DNA of 55,773 nucleotides from Moraxella sp. (GCF_030525845.1 NZ_JAUNDY010000009.1:1-55773), one strand, 5' to 3'; shown: positions 1 through 8,897, counted from the first letter of the stretch. The notes: generated by a model not told the origin, from the letters alone. Program-made: numbers and translations.

Positions 1-32
1 GTCAGTTGCTCTACCAACTGAGCTAAGCCGGC
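1..32 (-). tRNA. tRNA-Thr (probably UGU), 5' part only
   Basis: Read on the minus strand, the window edge holds the first 32 nt of a tRNA: acceptor strand GCCGGCT, then the D-arm with the AGCTCAGTTGGTAGAGC signature and the start of the anticodon stem (AACTGA). This 5' half closely resembles bacterial tRNA-Thr(UGU). The anticodon lies outside the window, so the identity is inferred from the D-arm and anticodon-stem bases. The gene is cut by the window, not by a biological break. Confidence 0.8.
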
Positions 33-40
33 GGTGTTTC

Positions 41-90
41 CTAAGTGGTGCGTATGATAGCATAATTTTGAGTTTGTGCAAGCACTTTTT
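41..90 (-). promoter_or_regulatory. tRNA-Thr promoter with extended conserved sequence
   Basis: On the minus strand: TTGCAC (76-81), a 16-bp spacer, TATCAT (54-59), then ACGCACCACTTAG (41-53). The block AAAAAAGTGC lies just upstream of the -35. The same arrangement, with nearly identical blocks, precedes tRNA-Phe at 50771-50821. The GC-rich start region resembles the discriminator of stringently controlled stable-RNA promoters; this regulatory reading is inference. Confidence 0.75.
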
Positions 91-273
91 TATTATTTTT
101 GCAAATTAGTTTATAATTTATTGATTTTTAATTATTTATTTTTTAATGCATTGCCACCGCCAAAAATGGCATTTTTGCTCTTTTACAAAAATTTGCACAA
201 AATATCACGCAGAGGTCGCACAGACATTCTGTGATTTTGTATAATATCATCAATCTAATTTTGGTGGATAGCC

Positions 274-864
274 ATGAGTACAGAGTTGTTATTAAGTGTT
301 TGTTTGGGGATTGGCTTGGCGGCCAGCTCAGGGTTTCGGGTATTTGTACCGTTGTTTGGCATGTCTTTGGCAAGTTATTTTGGCATACTGCCATTGAGCG
401 ATGGCTGGTTGTGGCTAGGCAGTACGACCGCACTCATTATTTTGGCAATTGCTAGCATTGCCGAGTCTTTATCTTATCTTATTCCCTTTGTAGATAATCT
501 ACTAGACACCATCGCAGTACCGCTTGCTGGCATGGCCGGCACGATAGTCATGGCAAGTAGCCTGACCGAGCTTAGTCCTGCGATGACGTGGGCATTAGCC
601 ATCATTGCAGGAGGGGGAGCAGCAAGCATGGTAAAAACCACCACCGCCAGTGCCAGAGCTGTATCTAGTGCCACCACCGCAGGGGTCGCCAATCCCGTCA
701 TCGGACTTGCCGAAACAGGGGCGGCGGTTGGGTTGTCCGCTTTGGCTATATTTGCCCCCATCATTGCAGGAGTGGTGTTTGTCGTAGGTATCATCATATT
801 CATTTGGCTCATCGCCAAAATCAAACGAAAATTGCACACCTCCACAAATACCACAGACCACTAA
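274..864 (+). CDS. DUF4126 family inner-membrane protein
   Basis: A 196-residue very hydrophobic protein with about five membrane segments. It has the DUF4126 features: an N-terminal 'GIGLAASSGFRVFVP' stretch, a central small-residue-rich segment (about 95-150, many Ala/Gly/Ser/Thr) and a short basic C-terminus. ATG 274 follows GGTGG. Family function is unknown. The gene stands alone, 67 bp before the aminotransferase and on the same strand, so co-transcription is possible. Identification is from family resemblance; no biochemical role can be given. Confidence 0.8.
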   Translation: MSTELLLSVCLGIGLAASSGFRVFVPLFGMSLASYFGILPLSDGWLWLGSTTALIILAIASIAESLSYLIPFVDNLLDTIAVPLAGMAGTIVMASSLTELSPAMTWALAIIAGGGAASMVKTTTASARAVSSATTAGVANPVIGLAETGAAVGLSALAIFAPIIAGVVFVVGIIIFIWLIAKIKRKLHTSTNTTDH

Positions 865-931
865 AAACCATTTGCAATTTGCGTGGATTTTTTGTAAATT
901 AAGACTTTCATTTGCCAAATAAGGATTCATT

Positions 932-2059
932 ATGCCCGCCCTACGAGATGACATCGACCCACAAGGACTTTTGGAATATTCGGTGGTTTATACCGACCGT
1001 GCCTTAAACCACATGTCTGCCGAATTTCAACGTGTCATGAAAGACCTATCCACCACCCTAAAATCCCTCTACAATGCTGACGCCCTCGCCATCATTCCAG
1101 GTTCTGGCACGTCAGGCATGGAAGCGGTTGCCCGTCAGCTTGCCACCGACAAAGACGTGGTCATCGTGCGAAATGGCTGGTTTAGCTATCGCTGGACACA
1201 GATATTAGAACAAGGACGCATCGCCAAATCCACCCAAGTTTTCACCGCCCAAATCCACACAGGCGAAAAAACCACTTTCGCCCCTGCCGACATTGATACC
1301 ATTACCGCTTATATCCGTAAAAACCGTTCCCAAATCGTTTTTGCTCCACATGTAGAGACCGCCTCTGGCATGATGTTGTCCGATGATTATATCAAGGCAC
1401 TCAGTGAAGCGGTGCATGAAGTTGGTGGTATTTTGGTGATTGACTGCATTGCCTCTGGCTGTGTGTGGCTTGACATGAAGGCACTTGGTATCGATGTACT
1501 ACTGTCCGCTCCCCAAAAGGGACTATCCAGCACGCCCTGTTGTGGACTTGTCATGATGTCAGAAAATGCCAAAAAGCTCGTGGCAGAGAGCGAATCCACG
1601 AGTTTCGCCCTTGATTTAAAAGTGTGGGCGGGCATCATGACCGCTTATGAAAATGGCGGACACGCTTATCACGCCACCATGCCTACCGACAGCCTAAGAC
1701 AGCTTAGAGATACGCTGGTAGAATGTCAAAAAATCGGCTTTGACACGCTCAAATCCGCCCAACTTGAACTGGGCCAAAAAATCCTAACCGTCCTAAACGA
1801 CAAAGGCATCGCCAGCGTGGCAGACCCATCCGCCCAAGCGGTCGGGGTCATCGTCTGTCATGCCCCAAGTGATGAGGTGCATAAAGGCGTGGCATTTGCC
1901 AAAGTCGGTGTCCAAATCGCAGGCGGTACACCCCTACAAGTGGGCGAACCTGCCGATTACAAGAGTTTTAGAGTTGGGCTATTTGGACTTGATAAGCTTA
2001 CCGATGTTGATGGTGCGGTGGCTCGCTTTAAGCAAGCGTGCGATGAGGTCTTTGCTTAA
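932..2059 (+). CDS. class-V PLP-dependent aminotransferase (alanine/serine-glyoxylate type)
   Basis: A 375-residue fold-type I PLP enzyme of aminotransferase class V. Visible signatures are the PLP phosphate-binding loop 'GSGTSGMEAVAR' (about 58-69), the aspartate of 'LVIDCIASG' (about 170) that contacts the pyridine ring, and the Schiff-base lysine in 'SAPQKGLSSTP' (about 195). The closest family type is alanine-glyoxylate/serine-glyoxylate transaminase, but the exact donor and acceptor cannot be read from sequence. ATG 932 sits just after AAGGATTC. A rho-independent hairpin follows the stop, so this gene (perhaps with the DUF4126 gene) ends a transcript. Confidence 0.85.
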   Translation: MPALRDDIDPQGLLEYSVVYTDRALNHMSAEFQRVMKDLSTTLKSLYNADALAIIPGSGTSGMEAVARQLATDKDVVIVRNGWFSYRWTQILEQGRIAKSTQVFTAQIHTGEKTTFAPADIDTITAYIRKNRSQIVFAPHVETASGMMLSDDYIKALSEAVHEVGGILVIDCIASGCVWLDMKALGIDVLLSAPQKGLSSTPCCGLVMMSENAKKLVAESESTSFALDLKVWAGIMTAYENGGHAYHATMPTDSLRQLRDTLVECQKIGFDTLKSAQLELGQKILTVLNDKGIASVADPSAQAVGVIVCHAPSDEVHKGVAFAKVGVQIAGGTPLQVGEPADYKSFRVGLFGLDKLTDVDGAVARFKQACDEVFA

Positions 2060-2082
2060 TCCACTCTAATTTATCAACAACC

Positions 2083-2110
2083 AGCCATACCTGTTCGGTG
2101 TGGCTTTTTG
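2083..2110 (+). terminator. rho-independent terminator of the aminotransferase
   Basis: AGCCATACC and GGTGTGGCT form a 9-bp stem around TGTTC, followed by a T-run, 23 bp after the stop codon. Confidence 0.8.
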
Positions 2111-2346
2111 CTGTATTTTTAATTGTTTACCAATAATGATTTACCAGTATCATCACACAGTCAATGCAATCCCACAAAACTTTTAATGAATTCTTATTAT
2201 AACAGTTGGTTATAAATTATTTTAAATAAAATCTTTGGTTTTATGCGATATACAAGCCCCTCAAGCCCATTTATATTAAGGTCATGAACCCATCATCATG
2301 ATTGCAAATATCCTTGCAATACACCAATAACTCATCGGAGGTAGTC

Positions 2347-2502
2347 ATGCAAAAGTTAGGTTTATCAATGATTGCTGTTGCGTCTTTATTGGTGGTGGTG
2401 GCAGCGTTATTTGTCGCTGTATTTATCGCCACAGAGTACGCCAGAATGGACCCAGACCTTGCTCAATATAATAGGCAGGACCGCCACGAAATTTACCTGT
2501 GA
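2347..2502 (+). CDS. possible 51-residue membrane protein, likely chimeric
   Basis: ATG 2347 is preceded by a good ribosome-binding site (ATCGGAGG). The product has one strong membrane segment (residues about 5-30, 'SLLVVVAALFVAVFIA') and a polar tail. The last 14 or so codons lie antisense to the symporter remnant at 2423-2920, so the tail is probably not original coding sequence. The parsimonious reading is that a deletion joined the start of an unknown membrane-protein gene to the back of the broken symporter. An inverted repeat, ATTGCAA/TTGCAAT (2301-2320), lies upstream. Expression is plausible; function is unknown. Confidence 0.35.
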   Translation: MQKLGLSMIAVASLLVVVAALFVAVFIATEYARMDPDLAQYNRQDRHEIYL

Positions 2503-2920
2503 TGGGGTCTTTGATTTTAAAAAGCTGGGCAAGACTAGACTCAGCCAATGCCGATGCCATACCAATGATAGCAATCAGCCACATCCAAAACACCGCCCCA
2601 GCACCACCAATACCAATGGCAAGTGCCACCCCTGCAATATTGCCCACGCCGACACGGCTGGCAAGTCCTGTTACAAATGCCTGAAAAGCCGAGATGCCTT
2701 CGCTTGCGTCATGACCTTTGCGACTACTTAGCATACTTTTGACGCTTCGCCCAAATAAGCGAAACTGTGCAAATCCTGAGGCGATGGTAAAAAACGCCCC
2801 TGCAAAAATCAACATCCACAACAAGATGTCCCACAAGGGCGAATTAATGGCATTAACCGCACAATGCAGTTTATCAACGCCACCACCCGCTTGGGCGATG
2901 CATTCAGAAAAACTAGACAT
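2423..2920 (-). pseudogene. 3'-truncated alanine/sodium symporter (AGCS family)
   Basis: About 165 residues matching only the N-terminal third of AGCS sodium:alanine symporters, which are normally about 450-500 residues. Recognisable parts are 'LLWMLIFAGAFFTIASGFAQ', 'ASRVGVGNIAGVALAIG' and the diagnostic 'FRGGPAYYIEQGLG', after which homology stops and the frame ends within about eight codons. The transport core that follows is missing. ATG 2920 is preferred over 2938 because AAAGGT lies just before it. The 3' end abuts unrelated sequence carrying a small ORF on the other strand, so this is a deletion remnant rather than a short functional transporter. Confidence 0.8.
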
Positions 2921-3087
2921 GCTATTACCTTTTGTCATTTAATCAAAAAACGACACGCCAAAATGACGGTCGCTATGGTTGCACCGATTACCACTTCAAA
3001 AGTTATCGGTATTTGTCATAAGTTTATGGGAAAATATTATAAACCATTCTTATCAACTTTTCAAATTTGAATGATTGGACTTCGTAT

Positions 3088-4392
3088 TCAAATCGCCCCC
3101 TCTTTGTCTTTGGTAAATCCTAGCACCCAATTTAAGAAAATCGCCACAAAAGTCGCTGTACCGATACCGCCCAAATCAAATGAACCAAGCATCAAACCAA
3201 AATTACCCGTACCCAAAATCACGGTAACAGAGGCAACCATGAGGTTTTTGTTGTTGCTAAAATCCACTTTGTTGTCAATCCAAATTTTCGCCCCTGCAAT
3301 AGCAATCAAACCAAAGACAACAATACTCGCCCCTGTCAGCACAGGCGTGGGAATGGTTTGGATTAACGCCCCAAACTTAGGCGATAACCCCAGCAAAATC
3401 GCAAATACACCCGCCACCACAAACACGAGTGTCGAGTACACCCGAGTGATTGCCATGACACCGATGTTTTCGCCATAGGTGGTCATGCCTGTACCGCCCA
3501 CACCTGCCGAGAGTGCCGTTGCCACGCCATCAGCGACAAAGGCTTTGCCAAGCTGTGGCGTCAGGTTTTCGCCTGTCATTGCTCCGACTGCCTTGATGTG
3601 TCCTAAGTTTTCCGCCACAAGGATAAACGCCACAGGAGCAATGATGAGCATGGCGTTCATGTCAAACACAGGCGACGAAAAATTTGGCACGCCAAACCAA
3701 CTTGCCTGCCCAATCACGCCAAAGTCAATCGGTGTTCCCATGTTCATGCCATTGGCGACAACGGCATAAATCACATACGCCATAATCAATCCCACGAGGA
3801 GTAGTAGGCGTTTTAAAAAACCTTTGGCAAATACCGCCACCCCACTCATACAAAGTACCGTTACTAGTGTCATGGCAAGCTCAAAGGGTTTGCCCGCCAC
3901 GCTCAACACCGTCACAGGGGCAAGGTTAAGCCCGATAATCATGACGACCGCACCTGTTACGACAGGGGGCATGAGTTTTTCAATCCAGCGAGTGCCTGTC
4001 CCCATGACGATAAAGCCGATGAGAGCATAGACCACGCCACAGGCAATGATACCGCCCAAAGCCACACCCAGATTGGGGTTTGCCCCAGAACCTGTGACAT
4101 GAGCCGTTGCTGCTGCCACCACGCCAATGAAGGCAAAAGATGACCCAAGATAACTTGGCACACGTCCGCCCGTCATGACAAAAAACAAAATCGTACAAAT
4201 GCCACTCATCATAATGGCAAGGTTGGCATCAAAGCCCATCAAAATGGGGGCAAGCACGGTCGCCCCAAACATGGCTAGGACATGCTGAATGCCAAGCATG
4301 ACCGTTTGGGCAGGAGGTAGGTATTCGTTGGTTGCCACAGGCTCTTTGGCAATGTCGCCTTGATAAGGTTTGAATGTGGGAAAAAATGACAT
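3088..4392 (-). CDS. NCS2 uracil/pyrimidine permease, RutG-like
   Basis: A 434-residue nucleobase:cation symporter-2 protein with about 12-14 membrane segments. It follows RutG more closely than UraA, with stretches such as 'QHVLAMFGATVLAPILMGFD', 'GGRVPSYLGSSFAFIGVV', 'TRWIEKLMPPVVTGAVVM' and 'ILVAENLGHIKAVGAMTG'. The last contains the substrate/proton-coupling glutamate region of the family. It should take up uracil or a related pyrimidine across the inner membrane. No other rut or pyrimidine-catabolism gene is beside it, so the nitrogen-scavenging role of RutG is not implied. The symporter remnant lies downstream on the same strand. Confidence 0.88.
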   Translation of the reverse strand: MSFFPTFKPYQGDIAKEPVATNEYLPPAQTVMLGIQHVLAMFGATVLAPILMGFDANLAIMMSGICTILFFVMTGGRVPSYLGSSFAFIGVVAAATAHVTGSGANPNLGVALGGIIACGVVYALIGFIVMGTGTRWIEKLMPPVVTGAVVMIIGLNLAPVTVLSVAGKPFELAMTLVTVLCMSGVAVFAKGFLKRLLLLVGLIMAYVIYAVVANGMNMGTPIDFGVIGQASWFGVPNFSSPVFDMNAMLIIAPVAFILVAENLGHIKAVGAMTGENLTPQLGKAFVADGVATALSAGVGGTGMTTYGENIGVMAITRVYSTLVFVVAGVFAILLGLSPKFGALIQTIPTPVLTGASIVVFGLIAIAGAKIWIDNKVDFSNNKNLMVASVTVILGTGNFGLMLGSFDLGGIGTATFVAIFLNWVLGFTKDKEGAI

Positions 4393-4446
4393 TTTTTATC
4401 CTTTTATGTTTTGCAATCAATGTTTAAAAAATCAATTTAATAACCA

Positions 4447-5118
4447 TCATTGCCAAGCTGCACCCAGCATCGCCAGATAAATCAGCTGAAACGGTGCGGT
4501 GACCACATCAGCCACAAAGGCAAATGGTTTTAATAAGGCTCGTTTAGCTTTATCATCTCTAAGATGAGTGATATGAATGGGATAAGTGCCTTTGACGGGT
4601 TGTAGGGTGGCGTTGGGTGGGGTGGTTTTGTCGTACACTTTCATCAGAAATGACATTTTACAGCTGCCATAAGGGCTAGGGAGATGGGTGTAACAATAAC
4701 GGTTTAGTAGCTCTTTTTCTTGGTTGGTGATGAGATTTTCTGGTTTATCATAAGAAAAATAAAAAACAGCGTAATCATCTACAATGGTATCATGCTTATA
4801 ATGGCGAATTTTAAACTCAATTGGTTCAGGCTTAAAATGCTTTAAATCCAGCACTTTGCCAATTTTATTGAGATTATCTAGATTTTTACCATCATCATAA
4901 GTATCATTGAGTTCATAGGTGTATTTGTCGCCCAAAATCACCATCAAATCACGCCGTGGCGTACCATCTGCCGAGACGTAATTTAACATATAACGCACGT
5001 GGTCGTGTTCGGTGGTTTTGATACTTAGGCTGGTTTTGTCATACACATGGGAAGTGACACAGCCTTGCAATAGCAGGGCAGTCAAGCTAAGTGTGCAAGC
5101 GGTTTTTAATAAGTTCAT
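4447..5118 (-). CDS. putative lipoprotein, unknown function (paralogue of 54857-55624)
   Basis: A 223-residue protein starting at ATG 5118, chosen because AAGGAG lies just upstream; an earlier in-frame start has no such site. Residues 1-20 form a lipoprotein signal with lipobox 'LLLQGC'. The body is polar and rich in Tyr, Asp and Lys, and the C-terminus is hydrophobic ('LLKPFAFVADVVTAPFQLI'). That C-terminal pattern recurs in the lipoprotein at the far end of the window ('LTPVAFAVDLVTLPIHIAT'), suggesting one family. It lies downstream of ruvC with a hairpin between. Function is not recognisable. Confidence 0.7.
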   Translation of the reverse strand: MNLLKTACTLSLTALLLQGCVTSHVYDKTSLSIKTTEHDHVRYMLNYVSADGTPRRDLMVILGDKYTYELNDTYDDGKNLDNLNKIGKVLDLKHFKPEPIEFKIRHYKHDTIVDDYAVFYFSYDKPENLITNQEKELLNRYCYTHLPSPYGSCKMSFLMKVYDKTTPPNATLQPVKGTYPIHITHLRDDKAKRALLKPFAFVADVVTAPFQLIYLAMLGAAWQ

Positions 5119-5146
5119 ACAATACTCCTTAGTAAAATACCACAAA

Positions 5147-5174
5147 AAAGCGATAATTAAACAATCATCGCTTT
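5147..5174 (-). terminator. hairpin after ruvC
   Basis: AAAGCGAT (5147-5154) and ATCGCTTT (5167-5174) form an 8-bp stem just after the ruvC stop and before the lipoprotein gene on the same strand. The T-rich tract on the minus strand supports termination, possibly partial. Confidence 0.65.
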
Positions 5175-5179
5175 ATGAT

Positions 5180-5779
5180 TTATTGGGATTTTAATAAAGG
5201 GTTGGTTGCCAAATCAGTTTCGGACAAACGCCAACGCCCCTTTTTTTTGGTGGTGGCACGCCCCTTTAAGGTAGTATTACCCAAAAGTTTGTGCATCGAA
5301 TGGCTAGAATGAGCATGACAAATGGCACACGCCAAGCCGTCCGATGCGTCCGCTTGTGGCACGACCGACAGCTCCAAAATACGGCACACCATCGCCGTTA
5401 CTTGCTCTTTGTCCGCTGCCCCATAGCCACAGACGGCTTGTTTAATCTGACGAGCGGTGTATTCGGACACCGTCAAGCCCTGTGCGGTCAAAGACGCTAT
5501 CGCTGCCCCACGAGCCTGCCCAAGTTTTAAGGCACTGTCGGGATTGGTTGCCATAAATACTTGCTCAATGGCGGCATGTATTGGCTCATCAAAGTATTTT
5601 TGATGGTGCTGAACAATACGAGTAATGCCCCCAAAAATCTGCCCAATACGCACAGGCATATCCGTCCCTTCGGTGCGTATCACTCCTGCATCTAAAAAGC
5701 TAAGACGGTCGCCCACAGCACGAATAATGCCATAGCCTGTCATACGAGAACCAGGGTCAATGCCGATGATGAGTGTCAT
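5180..5779 (-). CDS. ruvC: Holliday junction resolvase RuvC
   Basis: A 199-residue RNase H-fold endonuclease that cleaves Holliday junctions together with RuvAB. The acidic catalytic set is visible: Asp in 'IGIDPGSRMTGYG' (8), Glu in 'AAIEQVFM' (about 68) and the two Asp of 'DASDGLACAICHAH' (about 139-142). The protein carries about 25 extra C-terminal residues, basic at first ('TTKKKGRWRL'), compared with the usual length of about 173. ruvA and ruvB are not adjacent here. Confidence 0.95.
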   Translation of the reverse strand: MTLIIGIDPGSRMTGYGIIRAVGDRLSFLDAGVIRTEGTDMPVRIGQIFGGITRIVQHHQKYFDEPIHAAIEQVFMATNPDSALKLGQARGAAIASLTAQGLTVSEYTARQIKQAVCGYGAADKEQVTAMVCRILELSVVPQADASDGLACAICHAHSSHSMHKLLGNTTLKGRATTKKKGRWRLSETDLATNPLLKSQ

Positions 5780-5909
5780 TGTTCAACTACTAAATATGTT
5801 ACAATTTGTTATCCAAAGCCTTGAAAATTTGGCGTTGGGGCAAAGATTTGGTATTATAAACCATTTTGTTTTCAAATTCATTATCTGTTAGGTATTCTAA
5901 GGAAAATTT

Positions 5910-6491
5910 ATGGGCGTGGTCGTTGGCATTTTGCTCGTTTGGTTCATCATTGAAATGCTTGTTTGGTATTTGCTTGCTCAATTCATGAGCGGTTGGCTTG
6001 TGTTTATTTGGTTCATCGTGGCGATTTTTATTGGGCTTGCCCTCATCAAAAAATCCGCCAGCACCCTAAACCCAATGGCTCAGCAAATGAAAGCCATGCA
6101 AAATGGCGTGATTCCCAACCCTGCCAACCAGCCCCCCGAAGCCACTGTCACCAAATCGGTAGCAATGGGATTGGCTGGGATTTTGTTTCTATTACCAGGT
6201 TTGTTGACGGATGCGGTGGCGTTTTTATTATTATTGCCTGCCATTCAAAAAACACTTACCACCAAAGCCAAAGATTACGCCATGAAAAACCAAGACAAAA
6301 TGATGGCGATGATGGCAAAACAAATGGGCGGTCAAAGCCCCTTTGGTGGCATGGGCGGAATGGGTGGCAATCCATTTGGCGGTATGGGGGGTATGGGCGG
6401 ACAAAATCCGTTTGGACAAGGAGGGTTCGGCTCCGGCACAACCATTGATGGACAAGCCAAAATCAAAGGCAAGTCCGCCAACGATGATTGA
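5910..6491 (+). CDS. FxsA family membrane protein with Gly/Met-rich tail
   Basis: A 193-residue inner-membrane protein. Residues 1-48 and 88-115 hold the hydrophobic segments typical of FxsA (E. coli suppressor of F exclusion of phage T7), including 'GLALIKKSAS' and 'LAGILFLLPGLLTDAVAFLL'. From about 140 the tail is low-complexity, made of repeated GGMGGMGG and NPFG units, and ends in a short polar segment. ATG 5910 follows AAGGA. The cellular role in this organism is unknown. The tail is unusual in length and composition and may mediate self-association (inference). Confidence 0.85.
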   Translation: MGVVVGILLVWFIIEMLVWYLLAQFMSGWLVFIWFIVAIFIGLALIKKSASTLNPMAQQMKAMQNGVIPNPANQPPEATVTKSVAMGLAGILFLLPGLLTDAVAFLLLLPAIQKTLTTKAKDYAMKNQDKMMAMMAKQMGGQSPFGGMGGMGGNPFGGMGGMGGQNPFGQGGFGSGTTIDGQAKIKGKSANDD

Positions 6492-6504
6492 TAATGCATA
6501 AATA

Positions 6505-6533
6505 AAATCGCTCAATGAAAATTGGGCGATTTG
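6505..6533. terminator. bidirectional terminator between fxsA and epmB
   Basis: AAATCGCTCAAT pairs with a matching TTGGGCGATTT arm, with an A-rich flank and a T-rich flank. It lies between two converging genes. Confidence 0.75.
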
Positions 6534-6552
6534 CATTATTGGTAAGGCTTTT

Positions 6553-7560
6553 TTATTTTATAAACCGATAAACATCAATCGGCATTTTATGGGGTTTGCC
6601 TGCGATTTCTTGGACAAATTTTGGCATAAGATAACCCGATAATTTTTCTAGCATTTGCCAATAAATCTCCGCCACCCTTTCTGATGAAATGTCAAAATGG
6701 CTCGCCCCTGCCACTTTATCCAAAATGTGCAAATAATAAGGCAAAACCCCAATGTCAAATAAGCGATGACTTAATTCACACAATGTATCTGCGTCATCAT
6801 TAACCCCTTTTAATAAAACGCTTTGATTTAATAACATCACGCCATGATGTTTTAGGGCTTGGCATTTATTGGCTAATGCGTCATCAATTTCGTTGGCATG
6901 ATTGATGTGTAATACCATGACGATGTTTTTTGGGCTTTGATTTAATATATTTAATAATTCATCGTCAATACGATTTGGTAGTATCGCAGGCATTCTAGTA
7001 TGAAGGCGAATGGTTTTAACGTGGTCAATATCAGATAATGCCGTTATCCATTCATTAAATCGGCGATTATTGATATTTAAAGGATCGCCACCGCTTAATA
7101 ACACTTCATCAATATTTTCATCACGACTGATATAATCAGCAATTTGGCGAATGTCATCAGAGCTTGGCAAATTCGCCCCATAATCAAAATGCTGACGAAA
7201 ACAATAACGACAATGCACCGCACACGCCCCCGTTACCGTAATCAAGGCTCGGCTTTGGTATTTGTGCAATAATCCCTTGATGGGATTGTGGTTATTTTCA
7301 TCGAGTGGGTCGGTCGTATAACCCATGACGGGCAAGGTTTCGGCGATGTCGGGTAGGATTTGTAAAAGTAGGGGGTCATTTGGGTCGCCTTTTTTTATTT
7401 TTTTGATAAAAGCGTGTGGCACTCTTAGGGGGAATTTTTTGGGCTGGTGTGGTTCGGTAGGTGCTGGCAAATCAAGCAAGGCATATAAGGTCGGCACGTC
7501 GCTCACGGCATTGGCAAGTTCGGTTTGCCACGTCGTTTCTTTAAAAAAAATCTCGTTCAT
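6553..7560 (-). CDS. epmB: EF-P lysine 2,3-aminomutase-like protein EpmB
   Basis: A 335-residue radical-SAM enzyme that converts alpha-lysine to (R)-beta-lysine for attachment to elongation factor P. The 4Fe-4S/SAM motif CxxxCxxC is seen as 'GACAVHCRYCFRQHFDYG' (about 115-132), and 'EVLLSGGDPLNI' is also typical. The first ATG is at 7560; a TTG nine bases upstream is possible, and neither has a clear ribosome-binding site. The gene is divergent from its substrate gene efp, and the efp promoter overlaps its 5' end. epmA, which attaches the beta-lysine, is not in the window. Confidence 0.93.
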   Translation of the reverse strand: MNEIFFKETTWQTELANAVSDVPTLYALLDLPAPTEPHQPKKFPLRVPHAFIKKIKKGDPNDPLLLQILPDIAETLPVMGYTTDPLDENNHNPIKGLLHKYQSRALITVTGACAVHCRYCFRQHFDYGANLPSSDDIRQIADYISRDENIDEVLLSGGDPLNINNRRFNEWITALSDIDHVKTIRLHTRMPAILPNRIDDELLNILNQSPKNIVMVLHINHANEIDDALANKCQALKHHGVMLLNQSVLLKGVNDDADTLCELSHRLFDIGVLPYYLHILDKVAGASHFDISSERVAEIYWQMLEKLSGYLMPKFVQEIAGKPHKMPIDVYRFIK

Positions 7561-7562
7561 TT

Positions 7563-7592
7563 TTGACAAAGTTTAGGGATATTGGGTATAAT
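7563..7592 (+). promoter_or_regulatory. efp promoter
   Basis: TTGACA (7563-7568) and TATAAT (7587-7592) are both perfect matches with an 18-bp spacer. This gives a leader of about 57 nt before efp. The -35 lies immediately beside the epmB start codon. Confidence 0.8.
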
Positions 7593-7656
7593 AAGGGGTT
7601 AAAGTGCGTTATTATAACGCATTTTTCTGATTTCTTTTACAATTAAGGTAATTTTC

Positions 7657-8226
7657 ATGGCAAGTTTTTCTACCAACGAATTTAAAGCTGGCTTAAAAGT
7701 CATGCTAGACGGCAACCCCTGCTCTATCTTAGAGAACGAATATGTCAAACCTGGTAAAGGTCAAGCCTTTAACCGTGTCAAACTACGCAACCTAAAAACA
7801 GGTAAAGTCCTAGAACAAACCTTCAAATCAGGCGACACCCTAGAAGGGGCGGACGTAGTAGACACCGAAATGAACTATCTGTACAATGATGGCGAGTTCT
7901 GGCATTTTATGCACCCTGAGACCTTTGAGCAGCTATCTGCTGACAAAAATGCGATGGGCGACGCTGCCCAATGGCTCAAAGAAAACTCAAACGCCCTTTG
8001 CACCATTACCCTATTTAACGGCGCTCCCTTGTCTGTTACCGCTCCGAACTTCGTTGAGCTAGAAATCGTAGAGACTGACCCTGGTGTGCGTGGCGATACT
8101 TCTGGTGGTGGCGGTAAACCTGCCAAGCTAGAAACGGGTGCGGTGGTGCGTGTGCCATTATTTGTTCAACAAAACGAAATCGTCAAGGTAGACACTCGTA
8201 CTGGCGAATATTTGGGTCGTGCGTGA
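7657..8226 (+). CDS. efp: elongation factor P
   Basis: A 189-residue translation factor that relieves ribosome stalling at proline stretches. It has the three-domain layout and standard length. The modifiable lysine is Lys34 in '[10 protein letters not shown]', which fits beta-lysylation by the EpmB encoded next door. The C-terminal domain keeps 'DPGVRGDT' and ends '[12 protein letters not shown]'. ATG 7657 follows TAAGGTAA. A strong promoter and a strong terminator make it a single-gene unit, consistent with high expression. Confidence 0.97.
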   Translation: MASFSTNEFKAGLKVMLDGNPCSILENEYVKPGKGQAFNRVKLRNLKTGKVLEQTFKSGDTLEGADVVDTEMNYLYNDGEFWHFMHPETFEQLSADKNAMGDAAQWLKENSNALCTITLFNGAPLSVTAPNFVELEIVETDPGVRGDTSGGGGKPAKLETGAVVRVPLFVQQNEIVKVDTRTGEYLGRA

Positions 8227-8243
8227 TTAAATCCCATGAAGAC

Positions 8244-8272
8244 AAAAGACAGTTACAACAACTGTCTTTTTT
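8244..8272 (+). terminator. efp terminator
   Basis: A perfect 11-bp stem AAAAGACAGTT / AACTGTCTTTT with a 5-nt loop, followed by further T residues. Confidence 0.9.
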
Positions 8273-8299
8273 GTTTTGGGTATCCTACACACCTTAGTA

Positions 8300-8897
8300 T
8301 TAGAAGTTGAACGACAAACTTGCCGACACATGACGCTCTGGCATGGTCGCACGCTCTATTTGAGTGCTATCCGTTGCCGACATGCCTGATACAGTAGCGT
8401 AGTCATGGTATTTTTGATTGAACAAGTTGTTTAGATTGACATTTAGACGAATATTGGGGTTGATGTTCCAATAAGTTGCCAAATCCATAACATGGTAACC
8501 ACCAGCATGATAAAACTGCTCGCCATTATCCGAGCGTTTACCCGCCACAAAACTAGAAGTAAGCCCCACGCCATATTTATCATCTGGACTGTCATAACCA
8601 AACCCTAAGGTTGCTTTGGCAGGCTGTACGCTATCAATAGCCACCTTAGCTCCTAACCTATCAGTGGCTTTGTAGTTACTCGCCCCTGCCCCAAATAGTC
8701 GCCCCAATTTGGCTGATTTCTTTGGCATCAATAGAGGTAACCGACCCAGCCCCACGCTCCAACGCTCGCCCTACACCAGAGACTGAAATAACCATCGGTT
8801 CAAGTTCTATATGAGGTATTTGCGATAACGCTTTGGCAGACGCAGGCGACATCAACACCACAATACTCAGACTAAGCAAGGTCAATTTTATTTGCAT
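8300..8897 (-). pseudogene. internally deleted TonB-dependent receptor (heme/hemoglobin type)
   Basis: Two pieces of one gene remain. The 5' piece (8897 to about 8700) gives a signal peptide and the start of a plug domain ('IELEPMVISVSGVGRALERG'). The 3' piece (about 8695 to 8300), in a different frame, gives the last barrel strands ('NVNLNNLFNQKYHDYATVSG' and a C-terminal phenylalanine). A functional receptor has about 650-900 residues, so well over a kilobase is missing and the join is out of frame. The C-terminal piece resembles heme/hemoglobin receptors; this subtype is tentative. A Fur-box-like site lies upstream. Confidence 0.85.

Noticed and set aside
2301-2320. Inverted repeat ATTGCAA/TTGCAAT as a terminator or operator.
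   Set aside because: It has no T-run and the sequence is simple; kept only as a note in the small ORF entry.
5241-5248. T8 (A8 on the coding strand) inside ruvC as a possible slippage site.
   Set aside because: It encodes Lys residues in the C-terminal extension and lies past the catalytic core; a run of eight A/T is common in this AT-rich genome.
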